From positions 25,135,860 to 25,199,859 of the forward strand of contig OW388293.1 of assembly GCA_936450465.1 (NCBI GenBank): DNA of 64,000 bases, written 5' to 3'. Of this stretch, positions 23,651-36,706 are shown one piece after another. Every line of letters starts with the position of its first letter. The first letter of the stretch is position 1. Position numbers and translations under genes: made by a program. This DNA is from Gibbula magus. Lineage: Eukaryota > Mollusca > Gastropoda > Trochida > Trochidae. The notes under the pieces were generated by a model, which saw only the letters and a list, made by a program, of their open reading frames with translations, searched no databases and was not told the DNA's origin.

Positions 23651-26120
23651 TGTTTGAACTCGAGTGTTAAGATGGAGATTAGTTTCCTAATAATGGACTT
23701 CACCACCAGCCTATTCTCAAATTGTAATGAAACTAATATGTAATGTAATATTCATAACTAAATGCTAACATTATTTGTGACTGGCAATCCATTTTTCAGG
23801 TAATAATAAAAGTAATATTTTAAAAAAGAATGTTGAAGTCTCTTTCATAATCAATTTTGATATTTTTTAAAAACTGTTCAATGATAAACATGTTTTGCTT
23901 AAAACAATATTATATAGATTTTAAACTAATACAACTTTAATTAACCTGCACTGTGCAGTTGAAAGGTCCATTCTTTACATAATGAGTAAACAATATATTA
24001 GGAAGAAAGAACAATAAAGTATCTATGTTTTTTCACTTATCACTAATGACCGATTACATGGTGGAAGAATCAGAATAAAACATTTCTAAGTAGGAGCACC
24101 TTATCACCAAGAACCAATGTTTAAAGCAAGAATTTATGTTGCCAATATTCTTTACAAACTGCAGTTTCAATCTGGTGGCTTTAAAATTTACGATCTGCAT
24201 CTTACGCAAGGGTGTAATGGAATCGCCCTAAATCACCCTCTCCACCACCAGGATGGCCATACTTCAACTTGTTCAATTTATTTGTTTCCCTTTAAAAATT
24301 TCGCTCTGGAATGAGACAGCTTCAAAAAGCATGAGTCAGAGAGACTTGGGTAAAACATGCGCGTGCGTGCGAGCGTTCCCTGGTTTCCAATCTGATCAAT
24401 GCATTTCCCATATGTCATCCATTCGTCCTATTTTTCAATTTCTGTTTTAAAATCTCCCATTCCTTCACTTGTTGGATGCAAAATGGTATGACTTCCTCAA
24501 TACGTCAAATATTTATATTATACATCCTCCCAGTTGTCTTACAATCTATCAATTTGATGCATGAGACTTCGAAAGCCTACTTCTTTGCATGTCTGTCCCT
24601 TTAGAATTTATAGAATATGTTAATTCACGTACTAGTTGATGACCTTATGCTCTTTCATTACAAAATCTCCCAAACCTTTGCACATGCATTAAATTCTTTA
24701 GGTTTGAATCTCATTTAGGACCTTCTGTCTTCTTTCCCCTCATTTCCATAACGAGAGTCATCTGTTTTATTCTGCTTATTTACAAATCTCTGATGGAAGA
24801 GAAGCTTAACTTAAATGTACATAACTGAACATACATGTGCATTAGTTTTGGAAGGATAAATTCCGTGCCTTAATTTCCTCATTTCTTTCTCGATCCTTTT
24901 CACATAGTCATCTTATTTTACCTGGTGTTTTCCACAAACTCCATGCGTTTTGGTTGGAATCGGACCAAAGCAATAATCTTTCCTCCTCAATTCACATATT
25001 CTTACTTTATTCTTTTTTCTTTCAAAATCTCCAAACTGGGTCAATGTATAAAGAGGAAGCCATTTGAATAATAAGAGATAATGACATCGCTTGAAGGCAA
25101 TCTTTAACTATTATGGCAGAATAATGCTTAAAATTACCCCTACAGTTTATGGTCTTCTTATCCTTTGATAGCAATGACTGTTTCAGCCTCTCTTTCATCA
25201 TCAATACACATAAAGATACCATCAGACCTTTATTCTTCTGAGCGATGTCTTTAAATTATTACTATAGTTTAAGAATATGAATGGTATTCTTGGGCATAGA
25301 GAGGCACATATTTATTCAGAGGTAAAAACACACTGTTTATTCAAAATAATATCTTTAATTGATTAATGTCTATCATTAAATGACAAAATTCTATTAAATA
25401 GTAGATGGTAAAGCAACAAGATACAGATATTTTGTAGCACATCTCACTATCAATTGATCATTAAAATATTAGGAAATATATCTCCAAAGGTTGTAATAAG
25501 ACATTTTGAACAATACAAATAATTGAAAAGTTAGTGTGGAAATGAATTATAATTAACTGATGAGAAAAATCTTAACTTTAATTCAAAATGAATGTCATGA
25601 TGTGTACAAATTGTATTTCAATTTTTCAAATATCAAATTGAATTAGATCAAATTTTATACTGTTTTGAAAATGAGAATTTAAATTTCATTATTGTAATGT
25701 TTGAGAAAAACCTGATTAGGAATTTTGATATCGCATCCTATTTTTCAAGCGTCATTTATAGATTGTCGTATTTGCAATGATAGCTTCCGTTATTAATCAT
25801 CAATAGTTGCTTCACTCCAGGAAGAGTCAGTTGGTATCGTATTCGTCAAATAATTAGGAAATAGTAACTGATCACTTTACTATTACGGAAAGCCGACTTT
25901 ATTTCACCGATTATCTGATAACCAAATAAGACCTCAATGCGAAAATCTGTCATTCTACACTTTACGTTGGAAGCTATCTAACTGAACATTATAAATTTGG
26001 ATTGGTCGACCAAAATACTGTTCATATGCGTGGAAATAATTAAGCGCTTTATACTGACAGGTCATCATTGTGAGAATTTAGTAATTTATCTTCCATAAAT
26101 TCAAATCTTTGAAGAACTGT
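23651..26120. other. AT-rich intron, nothing recognised
   Basis: A loose repetition of 'tcaaaatctccca' occurs at 24450-25040. Otherwise no feature. Confidence 0.4.
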
Positions 26121-26129
26121 TCTTACTGC

Positions 26130-26765
26130 AAATTCATTATTCTGGATTGGTAGACAAAGAATTTTTTGTAAATTGTTAACTGAACATTATAATTCTAAAA
26201 TGGCAAAGTAATGCTGTTATTACTATTGCTCACTGCACATTATAATTCTGGAATGGTCACTTACAGATACGTTATTATTACTTTTGAACACTGAACATTA
26301 GAATTCTGAAATGGCAAAGTAATGCTGTTATTACTATTGCACACTGCACATTATAATTCTGAAATGGTCAACTACAGATACGTTATTATAACTTTTGCAC
26401 ACTGAACATTATAATTCTGAAATGGTCAACTACAGATACTATATTATTACTTTTGCACACTGAACATTATAATTCTGAAATGGTCAACTACAGATACGTT
26501 ATTATAACTTTTGCACACTGAACATTAGAATTCTGAAATGGTCAACTACAGATACGTTATTATTACTTTTGCACACTGAACATTATAATTCTGAAATGGT
26601 CAACTACAGATACGTTATTATTACTATTGCTCACTGCACATTATAATTCTGGAATGGTCACTTACAGATACGTCATTATTACTATTGCACACTGAACATT
26701 ATAATTCTGAAATGGTCAACTACATGTGCGATACGTTATTATAACTTTTGCTCACTAAACAGTAT
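26130..26765 (+). repeat. 58-bp minisatellite (about 11 units)
   Basis: Units start 'ctgaacattataattctgaa' then 'atggtcaactacagatacgttattattacttttgcaca'. Spacing is exactly 58 bp over the central units (26403, 26461, 26519). Edge units are diverged. Confidence 0.9.
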
Positions 26766-27800
26766 ATATTTCTAAATTGGTTGATAAGAAAACTATCTAT
26801 TCCAAGCGAACATCATACATCTTGATAGGTAAAAAAAGAACTCTTTCTATTCCTGACTGAACATTATCCTTCTGGAATAATCAAATAAAATACTGTAAAA
26901 TTATATATAAAAATATATATATATAATAGAATATAATATATATTTTCTGTACAAATACAACAATGTTTTAATGCTTCTGAAGAACTCAATACTTCATAAT
27001 TCACCTGGTAAACTTATGCCATAAACTAAATGAAGATGAACTAGGACAATCTGGTTATAACTTCTAAATGACAAATCTCATGAATGTTCATTGACTGACA
27101 TTCTCAATAAGAGTCTGGTGAAAGATCAGAGTGACATATTGGAGACACAATGATTAGATTCCATCGTCCAAGATTTCTATTACTTTGCTAATATTTCCCA
27201 GTTTTGCCATATATTTTTGACTTTCCAGTAAATCCTCAACATGACTAAGATGCTTGTAAGACAAGAGCGACAATGTGGGTAGATTTGATAGTTGAAGATG
27301 TCTTGCAAACATTATCATTTACTGTTATTACAAAATTTGGGACTTTTAGTTTAATATTCTTTTTCTGTTGTTTCAATCTTTTGGACCTATCAGTAAAGCC
27401 TCAACATGACTAGATGTATTTATATAATACATAATAGTACATAATAATGTTGTGAATGATTATATACACATGAGAGACAATAACAGGAAATAGATTTGAC
27501 CATTAAAGATTTTTTATGGTTTCCATTGTTTGGTATTATTTCCTGTTATTGTAATATTCCGGACTAGAATGAAGCTTGCTTGTATGAATGACAATGTAAT
27601 AAATGAAATGTAAGTGATAGAAGAGAACGCACACAAAAATGACACACACAAGAAAGAAATATATACTGAGAAATGTAAGAAAACAATTGTGAATTCCACT
27701 TTAAGCATTTTCAAATTTTAAGAGTCACATAAATGATTTAAAACTTAAATAATTAGGATAGAGAAAAAATCAATAATATATATTAATGATACATTAAACA
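26766..27800. other. AT-rich intron with (TA)n patch
   Basis: A TA-rich tract at 26905-26945. Nothing else recognised up to the micro-exon. Confidence 0.45.
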
Positions 27801-27808
27801 TGACTTAC

Positions 27809-27834
27809 CTCCATCGATTGCCACATAGTCTTGG
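27809..27834 (-). CDS. Exon 5, 26-nt micro-exon
   Basis: A 26-nt exon between TTTTGCAG and GGAG/GTAAGT. It completes the glycine codon from exon 4, encodes QDYVAIDG and leaves one base (phase 1). It is isolated by introns of 10.8 and 10.9 kb. Evidence is the pair of strong splice signals and the fact that only this exon reconciles phase 2 of exon 4 with the phase needed by exon 6. Skipping it would join exon 4 to exon 6 out of frame and reach a TGA about 22 codons later. YVAI is a plausible SH2-type tyrosine motif. Confidence 0.62.
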
Positions 27835-30330
27835 CTGCAAAACAATAAACAAATATCTTAAAACATTGGACAATTTAACAAATCAACAATCATATTCAAA
27901 TATATTTGCGATTCGTGACTTTTTTCAGCAACAATTTGTTAGAGTTCATCATGCATTCAAAATATATGTCACTTATTTTTTCAGCAACATTTATATACAC
28001 CTTGATATATATATGTGATAGTTTCAAATTATTGATGCCTAACTACATTCAATAGAATAAAGAACAAAATAGATCTTACACAATTATAATAGATATAAAT
28101 CTTGATATCAAGGGTTACAGTCTTTCTTGAGATGACATAACCGGGTACATATAACCTCAGTTATGATAAGATATTGTAATTCACCTAATAAGCGCCCAAA
28201 TCCCATGTAGCTCCTACAAAACTAATTCACATCCCCCTTAAACTGAACAATTACAGTACATCACAACCATACACACTATGTATGATTTCTTGACCCCAAA
28301 GCTAGTCTTATAACAAGGGAAATCTGTATAATGGCAAAAATGTCTGTTGTTTTGAAAATACAAAATGTTTTTCTTAAGTTAGTGCAACTCATGAATATGT
28401 GTAAGCTAAAGTCGTTCCTTTTTTATAACTTGGATTACAGATTTTTACAGAGTCGGTGGTAAATATAAAATATAAAATTAAAAATAAAATCTATTTTATA
28501 TTTGTATTTCTCTTAACGTTTCAGTAGGTAGGATACATTTTCTTGTACACATTTCAATTTCACTAACAGAAGACCTAATGTGAATCATAAGAACAAACAA
28601 GCTTCTATAAAAATCACATTCTGAGCAAAGTCCTAGTTTGGCTATGGCACACCTAAACTATAGATGATGGTTTCAAAATAATATCAAGTATAGTTTTGAT
28701 AGTTTGAGGGATGTTGCACAACAGAGGTCACTTTTGAATCTCCCTCCACAATTTGACGATATGTAATCTTCAAAAAACATGTTCACCTCTCGGTTGTCAT
28801 TACCTACGCCACAACTTTACACGATGGTTTCCAGAGATTGTAAAGAAGGTATTGATTGGCCGACCTGTCTACGCAAGCTTCGTTTTTAACCACCCTTCAT
28901 GCTGATGGGCTTACAATGAAGTGACACAAATGTTCTTTTTTTAACTCCTCTCATGGATCTCTTTTGATTGGCCTGTCAAATCTGACAAGTCTAAATCATA
29001 TAATTTCCTTCTCGGGATAAAATTTCAGGGAATATAATCAAGTAATACCGAATTAATTTAATCACTGCATCACGGCTGTCATAAATAAACATCGACACGA
29101 CAATTGGAGTATTGCAATTAATCATCACAAAATTCAAACTAATTAGAACTGTTCTAATTAATGGGACGGTTTGTTAGGTTCATTAACTGGACCACTGTCA
29201 CCAAATAATGTGCATGCAGATAACAAACAATGGTGAGACTGCTACCAATTGTAAATTACTTGAAAATTCTATGAAATTAATTTGACCAATATTATTTCAA
29301 AGATTCAAACCTTGTCAAATTCTTGTCATAAAAACTGTGTATAAAGAAAAATAATAAAATAACAGTATAAGAAACATTTTGATTCTTTTTAATAAGAAAA
29401 TTCTATAATTTTTTTTGGTGGGCTAAACATTTTTTTTCCAAAACAATCCACAAAGAAGACATATCCTGAGTGAAAACTAATATTTGTCGTAACTATATAC
29501 AAGAAGTGGGTAGATTCCTCAAAAGCCTCACAAAAAGCAATTCCACTGTTGATGATTAAAATAAGAATAAACATCAAGAAACCATATTGCCAGCTTGTGT
29601 ATTCTGTACACATGCGACATATAATCACTCTCGTAAATAAGACCTTAAAAGTGTAATCCTATTCTTTTCAACACCCTGGGGAGTATACAAAGTTAATAAA
29701 CAACTGTTATTGTTAAAAGTCATTTGGGTTCAGTGTTTGCTTAAGTCAAATTGGTAGTTATCTGTCAGTGCTTAAGTGCACCACAAAAGAGAATCTCTCG
29801 TTGGAAAAAACATGAGACTGACTGACGTCTAACAAATTAATTTATTTTTTTATCAGATTATCTGATTTTACTATCCTATTATTTTTACCAAGAAAATCAA
29901 TTGTGAACGATCAAATTAACTCATAAAAAATATGATACTCAATAACCATAATCTAAAACATGAATTTGCAATAACTGATAATTAATATGGGTTTAATATC
30001 AATCAAATCTATCATCTATACATAAACCTTTTCTGATAAAGATGTTTTTAGAATCAATTATCTGTATAACCAACAATATATTATCATAAAAAGTTTAAAT
30101 GTATACTATTCTTTAGAAAAATACCTCTTTTTATATAATGTTTCTGGTATCAAAGTAGTAACAATATATTTTTTTAAATTTCTTTGAGCACATTTTTTAA
30201 TACATAATGATTTTAATATATTTTAAATACAAGACAATAAAAAAAATAGTTTTCTTTAAATATTTTCAATTTCTGTGAGCATGCACATATTTGATAATAA
30301 TAAATACAAATCTGTGCTCGTAATAAATAA
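27835..30330. other. AT-rich intron
   Basis: A single-ended piece 'cacctaataagcgccc' at about 28185 resembles the end of the MITE at 33595. No other supported feature. Confidence 0.4.
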
Positions 30331-30339
30331 GAAGAGACG

Positions 30340-30640
30340 AGGACTGAATGATTAGCAGTCATGTTCGAAGATGTGACGACTTCACGTCTAACGATCGTCC
30401 ATTGGGTCTTCTTTGTCATGATTCGATTGCTGTTTTGTTTCGGCTCAAGATGACAAATATCCCGTTAACGCAACGGGCAGGACAAAAAAAATCTTAAATT
30501 TGCTGACTATGCACAATCATTATTTCCCGACGGCGAAAAAGAAACGTGCATTGTTAGACGAACGACAAAAAGAAACGCACGTTGTTAGATGGTGATTGCA
30601 CATCGCGCAGCACTCACATTGAGCAACTTCCTGTTCGGGA
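30340..30640. other. Locally CpG-rich, single-copy-looking segment
   Basis: In strongly AT-rich surroundings this stretch carries many CG dinucleotides and a 2-copy 33-bp direct repeat ('aaaaagaaacgtgcattgtt', 'aaaaagaaacgcacgttgtt') at 30530-30592. It could be an intronic regulatory element; there is no coding evidence. Confidence 0.3.
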
Positions 30641-30984
30641 AGAAATCGTTTATCGAAGCCTCATTTAGGGACCAGTTTCCATAACTTTCGCGGACCTATT
30701 CTTAAAAAGCAATTGTGTTTATCAAAGCCTGCGTAATTAGTCCTGTCTCATCTCATTAGGAGAAAAATATTATCATAATACACGAGATACGGAACATTAT
30801 CTCCAATGAAATGGAGTGTTGAAATGGAAATTAAGTGAATCACGGCAAAAGAGTGACTCATTTAATATTGTCTACTTCCTCCAATGTCAGTATGATAGAT
30901 TGTGTTATCCTGACAACTGTTTGAAGTATTCTAGTTATGTCTTCTTTAACATTTAGTCAAGAAACAACACTTGTAAATTGAAGA

Positions 30985-31480
30985 TCAGGGGCTAGATTTT
31001 CAAAGCTCTCTTAGTGCCAAGATTGTAGTTGGAGCCCTAATTTAATAATAATGAGGATACTTATATTGCACTAAATCCACAACACAAAGGGTCGTGCTCA
31101 AAGCGCTACACAACTTATTGCCCTGGTATAAGGACCAACATCATTCCTTGTTCATTCTCAACTCCCCTTGGAGTATGCAACCTGAGCTACCAATTAAGAT
31201 GCTCGAATGTTATCTGTCACATTGCCTTCACTTTCAAACCAGGTACTCAATTGTACTGCTGAGTGAACAGAGGCATTCAAAGAAAAGTCCTTTGCCCAAG
31301 GTGACACCACGAGCCTCTCAACTCATGAGTCTTTGTCTTCAAATTTGAACTCTCAGTTTATCCAGCAATGAGGCGGCTAACCCACCCATCCAGTGAGCCA
31401 CGCCTGTTGTTGCTGAACTTCACTGATAGTGGTCGACTGATCATGAGCTATGCACAGGACCATGTGCCACCACTATCTAA
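30985..31480. mobile_element. Dispersed-repeat-like segment
   Basis: Begins with a half-copy of the foldback family ('aaagctctcttagtgccaag'), followed by 'gggtcgtgctcaaagcgcta' and a later 'cccaaggtgacaccacgagc...gtgagccacgcc'. That combination is reminiscent of widely dispersed marine-invertebrate repeats. Boundaries and family are not determined. Confidence 0.4.
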
Positions 31481-31499
31481 CATTGACTTACCAGTGTCT

Positions 31500-33590
31500 T
31501 AGAACTAAGAACAAACTGTATGTGCTTACTTAGCTTTAATTCATTTCAAATTGAATTTGCATAACAATGGACAGCCAAGAACAAATGAAATGCAAATCGG
31601 CTTTGTTGCTTTGTAGTTTTTATATGTTGAAGACTGAAATAAATATCAGATCTAGAGAGCTAAAAATCATGAACAACTACTGGCCAATGTCCAAGCCATC
31701 CCTAATTAAATTTCATGGCACAGAGACTCGGCACAAAGAAACGGCCGATCGAGATTGTTTCTGGTCTCCATGACTCAAACCAATCGAAAGTGATGATTAG
31801 TCCTTCCGTTAATTACATTCTCTAATCACATAACACTCAAAGGATTAGCGGCACAAAACTCATCAACTAACCTTCGACTCTCCAAAGATTCACAAAATCA
31901 GTGTTCATTTAAGCAGCGATCTTTCGGATTTCAAGCACTCAACCAAAGTTCAACCTTCACTTTTATAAAAAATATTTTTTAATTAAAGAAATTGATTTAA
32001 TATGTATTCAATATAAATACATTTTTAAGAAATATTTTTCAGCCATAGTCTTTAACGAATATGGTGACGGAATTTATTTTGGTTTAATGTTTCATTGTTA
32101 CAGATATGAATAGTTAAAAACCTACAATATAATATTTTTGCTATGTATTGCTCTATCTCAGCTTTTTATTTTTTTCTTGTTAATTATAGTTCATGTATGG
32201 CACGGCGCGTCATTGACTCTTCTTTTCAATTCTAAATACAACATTCACAAGAATTGGTTTATAAATTTCAAAGTTATGCCTTTATATTGAAGAAAACACT
32301 GGCAACAGGTCTGCAAATAAATGTGAAATATACGAGAATAAACACGAGCTTAGGAAAAACTTGATTTTGTTTCAAATATATTTTATTCATGAGAAAAGGA
32401 CTTATGACACTATCTGCCTATAAAAATTGTTTGAAGACCTATATCAGAATATGAAATAGAAATAAACTATATTAGAATAAGACTTCACAAATTGTTCACA
32501 CAACTCCTAAAACTTTTTGGACCAGCTATGTGAGTGATATTGATCTATGCAAGTATAATTTTGTGAATCTACTGGGGTAATTCTTTTGGAAGTAAATCTA
32601 TATGGATGAAAGGACCCGTAACAAATACAAGAGATTGAGTTGTCAAAGTTCAATTCATCGCCAACATCCACAGTCCACAAAGCTCTCAATGACAGCCACA
32701 GACACAGCATCATGATCAAGGAGGTATCAATCACAAAACAGACCTAAATCAATTTAATTGAAAACCTGAACGGATAGACATTATTTCACTTACAAAATCA
32801 ATATGCAGACTCTCAGCGTAAATAGATTTGATTCAACGTGGTGCCGAAGATTCTCAAGAGTTGCTGATGAAGTTGATGTTAAGAACTAGAACAACACGTA
32901 AGGAAAGAAGTCCAATTTAATGATGAATTCAAGCATGGAAGTCTGGTTCTGATTGAGTAGGTCCATTGGTGAGAGTAACTCTAGGTGTACAGTTGGATTC
33001 ATAGCATTCTTCATCAATATTTTCATTCTTATTTCATGCAAAGCCGAAGCATGGCATCCTCATAAAAAGCAATTTTAGATTTTGACATAAGTTCGAACCA
33101 ACCTGCAGAGGTTGCAGATTCTTTGAAAAGGCTCCTCAGAACATTACTTCTTCAACAAGTTAATTTAGCAAGGGTTATATTATCTTGCTTAATTGCAGAC
33201 AGTTTATTCAATAAGTTTCAAAAGTCAAGTTAATCTTGAATTATTCCTTGAGATGTTTTTAGTGGTATAAACATTAAAGGTATTAAATATGACTTTAACA
33301 GCAGAAAATTAAGTTCTCAAAAGGAGACATAAAACGTCTTCAACCATCAAAACATTTTGTGTTGAACAATTATTGACATTTCTCCAGCAATTTCAACATT
33401 GACAAGTTATTGAATGTGGCATTAAATGCAGGGAGGTTTCATACACCATGTTATAATTGTATGAGACAGGTGTTAAATCCAGTGTGAAGGTATTCTCATC
33501 ATTCAAGTAACAAGTCAAAAGCAACAAGGTTTAACATCGGCTAATACCCTAAAGATCTTATTCAATCAGCATATTTTCCATAAATGAAGA
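31500..33590. other. AT-rich intron, nothing recognised
   Basis: No supported feature. Confidence 0.45.
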
Positions 33591-33594
33591 AATT

Positions 33595-33734
33595 ACTGTA
33601 TTTTCCCTAATAAGCGCAGACTGAAAAGCACCTGTTCAAGAAGTAAGTACAAGGCTTCCTAATGCCAGGCCTAGCTGGGTGTAATAATCTGCTGGATTAA
33701 TAAGCAATCGGGTGTTTATTAGAAGAAATACAGT
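33595..33734. mobile_element. 140-bp MITE with ACTGTATTT termini
   Basis: The left end ACTGTATTTTCCCTAATAAG is repeated inverted at the right end (reverse complement ACTGTATTTCTTCTAATAAA). Terminal inverted repeats are about 24 bp. A clear TSD was not readable. Confidence 0.7.
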
Positions 33735-34462
33735 CTTTGTGAAATAATCTTTAGTTTTAACATTTTATTTTAATAAATTCGGTTAAATTTTTTTTATTAA
33801 ATAAGGTTACTAAAACCTGATGAAATGTTTCATCTTACTCAGAAAAAGTTGTTATGCTTTGATTTGAAAAGTTCTTTTCTTGTTAATTTCCAAAAGGAAA
33901 AGATTACTTTGTTCATGCGTTACCTAACTCACAGATTATTTCATTCACTTATTCTTCAATAAAGCTGACGATTAAGAAGCTTATTTCAAACAGACAATAT
34001 TTTATGGATATTTTTATTTTATAAACATCCTTGAATTTCTACGATTCAGATTGTGTTGGCAATTTAATTTCCACAATCAAAACGTAACTTTACAGAAATA
34101 TCTTATCATGTTAAATTCATAAACATTACTTTTTTCTTCTGATTTTATTCTCCACCATTTTATTACATTCAAAAGGAAACAATAGCATTTAACAGAGAAA
34201 GAGCAAACAACATTATTTTTTCAACTTTAGTTTGAATGAAAGATCTGATCTATTCAAATTGACTTTCCAAAGGAAATGATCACTTACGTTTCATCAATTC
34301 ACATCATCTCTTCTTCAATTTTGATTTCAAAAGATGACCCATTCTAAATTGATTTTCCAAAGGCAACAATTACTTAGTGTAGGAGAAAATGCATTAGATT
34401 GGCGCCAACAACATTTGCATCAATGATGTCCGCGAAGAGCATAAAGTCGGCATAACCTGGCT

Positions 34463-34477
34463 AGGTCAGCGTGACCT
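34463..34477. promoter_or_regulatory. Perfect palindromic AGGTCA-n3-TGACCT (consensus estrogen response element)
   Basis: AGGTCAGCGTGACCT is an exact 15-bp inverted repeat of nuclear-receptor half-sites with 3-bp spacing, the consensus ERE. It lies inside the intron between exons 4 and 5. The match is visible; function is not shown. Confidence 0.45.
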
Positions 34478-36009
34478 GTAGATCACAATACAGGAATAGG
34501 GAGGAAGGACTGAAGCATAACAGAGTGGGCGGGTTTCACGTTTGAAAAAATGGCATTGAGAATATAAGTTATAAATTAATTATCACGACTGCCACTCCAC
34601 CGTTCTCATCTTCCTCGGGGTCATCTTGAACAAATGTTATATAACAATGATGAAAGATTTTTTTAACTGGTGTTGACTTCAAAAGAGCGTTTGATTGATT
34701 TATGTGTATGTTTCGAAACATGTTTCATGAATTAATGATTGTAAGAGACGTCTGTAAGGACACTGAAATGTTATCTCTTTGGTGCTACACATGACAAAAG
34801 GATTAGTGTGGTTCTCAGCTTCAATTATATATCAATAATTACTAAAGGTTTTTCGTAATTGACTTTTACATAGATATGACTTTTGTAGCAATGTCAATAA
34901 TTAAGAAACATTTGGATTTCTTTACAAATAAAAAGTTTTGCATCTTTTAAAAGGGGCAAGGTGATGGATGCTTTTTTGTGGAAACATTAGAGAACATATT
35001 CCGATTTCTCCATTGATGCTGTTATACATTTGAAACATATTGTTAAGGATGTTATTAACACTAAAAATAACACTAACAGCACAACTGGTAATGTGTCTTT
35101 AATGTTGTTTTACTTGTAAATGTAAAATGCCACTGTGGGACTGTGGGCTTAACAATATGTCAGACCTAAGTATTATTACTGATTACAGTGTGACAAGACC
35201 TACATTTGGAATAAGTACCGAAGTAAATTTTTCATAATTGACAGGGAGAGTGACAGGTCAGACGAAAGTATGTCATGGGTATCTGGAAAAACAAACGTTT
35301 GAATGCAAAATTGACAAGAAGATGTAGAAAGGTAAAATATTCAGTTGGGTGTTTATTGTGTTAAAGGATGTTTTGTTAGTAACAATACTTTACAATTGTT
35401 GGTTGATGTGTTATTTTTTAAAATGTCATTTCCAGATTATTCATTAAAACAAGTAACCTAAAAATGTTTTTCAAACAAATTTAGTTTATGAGTCTCCCAA
35501 CAACATTGTTCACACATACACAAATTTACATATTTATTCAATACAATGAGTAACTTTAAACAATCAAACACCGATAGAAGACCAAGATTAATCAACTTCT
35601 TCATTGAATGAATCTTGGTTTTCCTTCACTTTTACAACTTATATAATGCCTCTCAAAGGAGTAATCACACAATTGTATCATACAATTACATATCATCTAA
35701 CAACCTAACATATATATAGAATTATACATGTATATGATATACCCCAAAATAGTATCCAATACTTTAAATTATTAGAAAACTAAAAGATGTTTTCTTAAAG
35801 GTAGTATACAGTATTTTGAGGATAAACACTCCAGGGTATACTCTAGTTTGTTTAAAACACAGGCATTTGAAACTGATTGCTCAGAATGACTTAACCACTC
35901 TAAATATAGAAGCAAAAGTATCTTGTGAGACTATTTTTAAAATACCTGCCCTATATGTACAAACCTTTTGACAAGTCACTGACACTATACAAATTGATTC
36001 ATCAAGTTC

Positions 36010-36110
36010 TAATCATCCAAGGACTCTTAGCACTAAGACAGCGTACAATCAATATGACCATACATTAACACTGACTTATAAATATCTTAGCATGAAAAAA
36101 ACTTTGAAAA
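36010..36110. repeat. Half-copy of the 22.0-kb foldback family
   Basis: 'gactcttagcactaagacag' and 'ccatacattaa' resemble the arm at 22150-22200. Diverged. Confidence 0.4.
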
Positions 36111-36121
36111 TATAGAGAACT

Positions 36122-36325
36122 ATTCTACACGCAGTAAGGTTTGGGTGCAATGCTACACTGAATTTCAGTGCAGTACCACCCATGGTCCGCTAGTTCCAGC
36201 CGATGCTCGCAGGTTTCAATGCCACATGGAGTTGCGGGCTTTCTCCCTGCCATAATACTAGCAGCCACGATATAAGTGAAATACTCTTGAAAGCGGCATT
36301 AAGCCCCAACTCACCTCACCTCACA
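36122..36325 (-). mobile_element. SINE-like repeat, minus orientation
   Basis: Inverted copy of the 18045 repeat: on the minus strand it reads gtgaggtgaggtgagttggg, then the conserved 'agtatttcac..ggctgctagtat', ending 'aaaccttactgcg'. The (GTGAG)n-like head resembles mollusc SINE termini. Confidence 0.72.
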
Positions 36326-36706
36326 AACAGAAACACAAAACTTTGTAGGTAACAATCTAACTGATTTTTTTAATAGTAATGCTGAATCAACTGAACAAGT
36401 CGCTAACACTTTCAGCTCCAGATACCATTATTACACGGTAATGTTAACCTAACATGCAATTTGTTCATCGGAGGCATGTTTATACGTTCAACAATCGATA
36501 GCACCGAGTTACATTCCATTGTCCTTCCACGTGAAGTACACTGCTAGGTATCATGGGAAATATGCAAACAACCCCTTCCGTCTGTTTTAAAAGCTTCACG
36601 TAAGGAGGAGAATTAGTTAACATGTGTGCATTGTCAACAATTAGTGAAGATGAATAGATTTTTAAAAACCTGTAATTTTTATACCAAACCTTGGTAACAA
36701 ACAGTT

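Larger units (their letters stand above)
33735..36115. other. AT-rich intron
   Basis: Apart from the palindrome at 34463 I see nothing to annotate. Confidence 0.45.

Noticed and set aside
23290..23706. 138-codon ORF rich in HPxI and Ser/Pro
   Set aside because: Reverse translation of the degenerate TGGA tract.
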